Origin: Bacteroidota bacterium
GTDB taxonomy: Bacteria > Bacteroidota > Bacteroidia > NS11-12g > UBA9320
Length of the DNA: 9,231 nucleotides
Reading direction: 5' to 3'
Assembly (NCBI GenBank): GCA_947499775.1
Contig: CANMPY010000048.1
Location: 1-9,231, forward strand
Shown: positions 7,369 through 9,231 of the stretch, one piece after another
Layout: every line of letters starts with the position of its first letter
Numbering within the stretch: the first letter of the stretch is position 1
The notes under the pieces: model-generated
Told to the model about the DNA's origin: nothing
What the model saw: the letters and a program-made list of their open reading frames with translations, nothing else
Database searches by the model: none
Translations under genes and position numbers: made by a program

Positions 7369-7696
7369 TTATGGTATCAGATTTAATAAACCGATAATCT
7401 CCTTATCAGAAATATCAGATTGTTCTGATTTGTCATAAACTGAAAGTATATAAACCGTATTTTCTCGCCATTGAATATAGGTTATTATTCTTGCTCCTCC
7501 AGATTTTCCTTTATTTTTTGATGCTATAGAAATCCTTATTTTGAAACAGTTATTTCCCAAAGGTACACCTTGAGCCGGCTCTTTTTCCAAATTGGAAAAC
7601 AAAGTGTAAAGTTCTGACTTTAAAGAAGGGTATTTTTTTGCAAGGCGTTTTGCTTGTTATTTTGAAATAAGAGGTAACCTCTACATTATAATTCAT
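7369..7696 (-). pseudogene. RelE/ParE-family toxin gene disrupted by a one-base frameshift
   Basis: The toxin start is the ATG at 7696-7694, inside the end of the antitoxin gene (11-base overlap). It reads MNYNVEVTSYFK, then runs out of frame to a stop at about 7550 (48 codons). The rest of the toxin is in a second frame that begins after a TAA at 7659-7657: QAKRLAKKYPSLKSELYTLF, followed by the family hallmark PLGNNCFKIRISIASKNKGKSGGARIITY and VYILSVYDKSE, ending at 7372 before a TAA. Removing one base in the AAAATAA run at about 7657-7663 joins both parts into a protein of about 108 residues, the normal toxin length. Intact relatives are mRNA-cleaving or gyrase-type toxins of the RelE/ParE fold. 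A TTG at 7602 could only begin a 77-residue fragment without the N-terminal helix. The frameshift is real decay, a sequencing error or, least likely, programmed +1 frameshifting. Confidence 0.8.
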
Positions 7697-7892
7697 TCAA
7701 AAAATCTTTTGCTGATTGCAATTTTATCTTGCCTTGCTTAGCTAAAGTTACTTCATCAACCGCTGCTTTTAATTCTTTCATAAATAAGGCTTTACTGGGA
7801 CTTAAAGGTTTGGTTTTTACAAAGGATAAATTGCGAAGCAATTCCATCACAAAATCCACTTTGTTCTCTTTTATATCAATGATTCCTTTCAT
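7686..7892 (-). CDS. Antitoxin of a type II RelE/ParE-type toxin-antitoxin pair
   Basis: The 68-residue product begins at the ATG at 7892 (MKGIIDIKENKVDFVMELL) and ends KQGKIKLQSAKDFLNEL. The short beta strand, the E-N-K-x-x-F-x-x-E-L-L helix, the lysine-rich central helix with LKAAVDEV, and the closing K-Q-G-K-x-K-x-x-x-A-K-x-x-L-N-E-L are typical of small antitoxins encoded just before RelE/ParE toxins in Bacteroidota. Intact antitoxins bind the toxin through the C-terminal part and usually repress their own operon; no separate HTH is evident here. Its last 11 bases overlap the toxin start, an arrangement that implies translational coupling. The reading frame is intact, in contrast to the toxin. 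A near match to the -7 element, TACCTTCG on the minus strand at 7913-7920, lies 20 bases upstream. Confidence 0.78.
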   Translation of the reverse strand: MKGIIDIKENKVDFVMELLRNLSFVKTKPLSPSKALFMKELKAAVDEVTLAKQGKIKLQSAKDFLNEL

Positions 7893-7912
7893 TTACTGTT
7901 TAATATCAAAAG

Positions 7913-7920
7913 CGAAGGTA
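7913..7920 (-). promoter_or_regulatory. Possible -7 element of the toxin-antitoxin operon
   Basis: On the minus strand this reads TACCTTCG, one base from TAnnTTTG, about 20 bases before the antitoxin ATG. The surrounding 111-base gap (7893-8003) also holds the end of the neighbouring gene's transcript. I see no clear operator palindrome or stem-loop terminator there. Confidence 0.25.
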
Positions 7921-8003
7921 AATATATTTTTGAGGTTTTAAAAAAATTAAAAGTCAATTATGGGGATTAAGGAGCCGATAGCAGTGTAGGCTAAGTTTTA
8001 ATT

Positions 8004-9231
8004 TCAATTGAGGAAATGAAACACACCGTTATAGGTTTTACGAATGCTATTGCATTGAAAGGTAATAATTAATTTGTAATAGTATATTCCCTGATTGTGA
8101 TTATTAGCGCTTATTAATTTAGTAAATGTAAAGCGTGTATTTTTCCCCTCATCAATTTTTTCACCCCATCGGTTAAATAGCATCCATTCTATTTCTTTAA
8201 TATTAGAGGGGTCGTTAATTTCCCAATTTTCATTAAGCTGGTCGCCATTTGGAGTAATGGCATTGGGTATAAATAATTCTGTTTTCTTTTCCGTATATAA
8301 TACCTCAAATTCTTCGTTAAGCGTTTGGCATTGGTTGCTAAACTGAATTTTATAACTTTCGGGCCTCGATATCAGTCTGTTTAATGAACCAAATCCATCG
8401 CTCCATTTAAAACTTGAACCTAGTTGCAATTGAAAAGCGGTATTAAAGGTTTCACTTTGGGTGCACAATATTATGGGTGAATTATTTACCTGAGGATAAA
8501 GTTCATTTATTACATTCACCTTAAAGGTATCCTTGTAATTCCAGCATTTATCGGAATAACTTACCGAATAAATACCATGTTTATTGGTTTCAAACTTATG
8601 TCCTATTGTGTTATCACTCCAATTAACTTGTTTAAAATTTGAAGGTATTTTAGTGGAAAAAGAGCCATAGTAACAAATGGTTGAATCCTTTATTTTATCA
8701 ATTTTTGGGAAATTAGGAATTATCAGAATCTTACTTGTTGAATCCATTGAATTGCACCGCCATCGGTAAATCAGTTGAATTTTATAAACGCCGGGCTGTG
8801 TTGGAACAAAATCTGGTGAAATAGAATAAGAGTTTAACAAAATCGTATTTTTGGAATCTTTAATAACCCAACGATACGAAGCAAAGCTGTCTATATGATT
8901 TGTTTTTAAAGTAACCATTTCATTTATACATACCGTATCTTTTGATTCTATTCTGAAATGAGGATGGTAAAGTGCGGTGTTTGCGCGAGATGTAAAGGCA
9001 TCGCCATGTAAAGGAATTATCTTGGTTAGAAATAGATTATATTTCAAGTCTCCCATTTTTTTTACCAAATAACTTAGACCAAAAGTGGTGGTAAAATACA
9101 AAATTTCATCTGGGAATAACTTAAATGGTCCGTATTGATTTTCACCTAAGCTAGATTTTTCAATCATCCCAATTAATTTTTTAGATTTTAGTATGGAATC
9201 ACTTAAAAGGTATCTGAATGAATACTGAAGC
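8004..9231 (-). CDS. T9SS cargo protein with Ig/PKD-like repeats and type B (gliding motility-associated) C-terminal domain, N-terminus beyond the window
   Basis: The frame is open from 9231 down to a TGA at 8006-8004. Codons upstream of the Met at 9167 contain no stop (they read LQYSFRYLLSDSILKSKKLIG), so the gene continues off the window and this Met is probably not the start. Numbered from that Met, three similar units follow, each about 70-80 residues: 71-150, 152-220 and 222-290. Each has a Cys early (TVCINE, TICYYG, IILCTQ), a Trp-containing strand (YRW, VNWSDN, FKWSDG), a Y-x-I/V strand and a second Cys (WRCN, DKCWN, NQCQ). This is the look of Ig/PKD-like adhesion domains. Residues 292-387 are a CHU_C-type domain: LFIPNAITPNGDQLNENW at 298-315, then LFNRWGEKIDEG at 330-341, then GIYYYKL at 360-366. 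In the family this domain directs export through T9SS and surface display. The usual W-D-G turn before the last strands is missing. The enzymatic or binding role must lie in the part off the window. Confidence 0.88.
   Translation of the reverse strand, partial: LQYSFRYLLSDSILKSKKLIGMIEKSSLGENQYGPFKLFPDEILYFTTTFGLSYLVKKMGDLKYNLFLTKIIPLHGDAFTSRANTALYHPHFRIESKDTVCINEMVTLKTNHIDSFASYRWVIKDSKNTILLNSYSISPDFVPTQPGVYKIQLIYRWRCNSMDSTSKILIIPNFPKIDKIKDSTICYYGSFSTKIPSNFKQVNWSDNTIGHKFETNKHGIYSVSYSDKCWNYKDTFKVNVINELYPQVNNSPIILCTQSETFNTAFQLQLGSSFKWSDGFGSLNRLISRPESYKIQFSNQCQTLNEEFEVLYTEKKTELFIPNAITPNGDQLNENWEINDPSNIKEIEWMLFNRWGEKIDEGKNTRFTFTKLISANNHNQGIYYYKLIITFQCNSIRKTYNGVFHFLN

Noticed and set aside
7369..7602. 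Independent 77-residue gene starting at TTG 7602
   Set aside because: It is the C-terminal part of the toxin; family-like coding continues upstream of the TTG to 7656, and then into the other frame back to 7696.
7729..7941. 70-residue plus-strand ORF opposite the antitoxin
   Set aside because: It is the complementary reading of the antitoxin gene, with no independent start signal or domain.
8004..9167. Met at 9167 as the real start of the T9SS protein
   Set aside because: The frame stays open to the window edge, and there is no signal peptide after this Met, though a T9SS cargo needs one.

Overview
The window looks like chromosomal DNA of a member of the Bacteroidota. It is AT-rich, and it encodes a type IX secretion (T9SS) type B sorting domain, a signal-peptide protein with Asp-boxes, and an outer-membrane beta-barrel protein with an N-terminal carboxypeptidase-regulatory-like domain. 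Several genes have a close match to the Bacteroidota -7 promoter element (TAnnTTTG) and no evident Shine-Dalgarno sequence. I cannot place it below phylum. I see no rRNA, tRNA, CRISPR array, transposase or integrase, and no gene-free stretch longer than 300 bases.

Layout, left to right. (1) 1-1374, minus: secreted Asp-box (BNR) repeat protein, complete at its N-terminus and cut by the window edge at its C-terminus. (2) 1542-2954, plus, divergent from it: a flavoenzyme that matches the eukaryotic-type UDP-galactopyranose mutase much better than the shorter Glf usual in bacteria. (3) 3061-5874, plus: outer-membrane beta-barrel protein of the TonB-dependent-receptor type. (4) 5920-6387, minus, convergent: small diheme c-type cytochrome lipoprotein. 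(5) 6536-7363, plus: thymidylate synthase thyA, divergent from the cytochrome. (6) 7369-7892, minus: a type II toxin-antitoxin locus with an intact antitoxin gene and a RelE/ParE-like toxin gene broken by a one-base frameshift. The frameshift hides the toxin's first part from simple ORF calling. (7) 8004-9231, minus: C-terminal part of a large secreted protein with Ig/PKD-like repeats and a T9SS type B sorting domain, cut by the window edge at its N-terminus.

The genes do not form one pathway. Four of them concern the cell envelope or secretion: Asp-box protein, receptor-like barrel, cytochrome lipoprotein and T9SS cargo. The galactofuranose enzyme may supply a surface glycan, but no galactofuranosyltransferase lies next to it. 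thyA is a housekeeping gene without folA beside it. The observations most worth follow-up are the eukaryotic-type UGM with a GC-rich palindrome inside its coding sequence, and the decayed toxin beside a preserved antitoxin. I found no convincing evidence of an entirely new multi-gene system.
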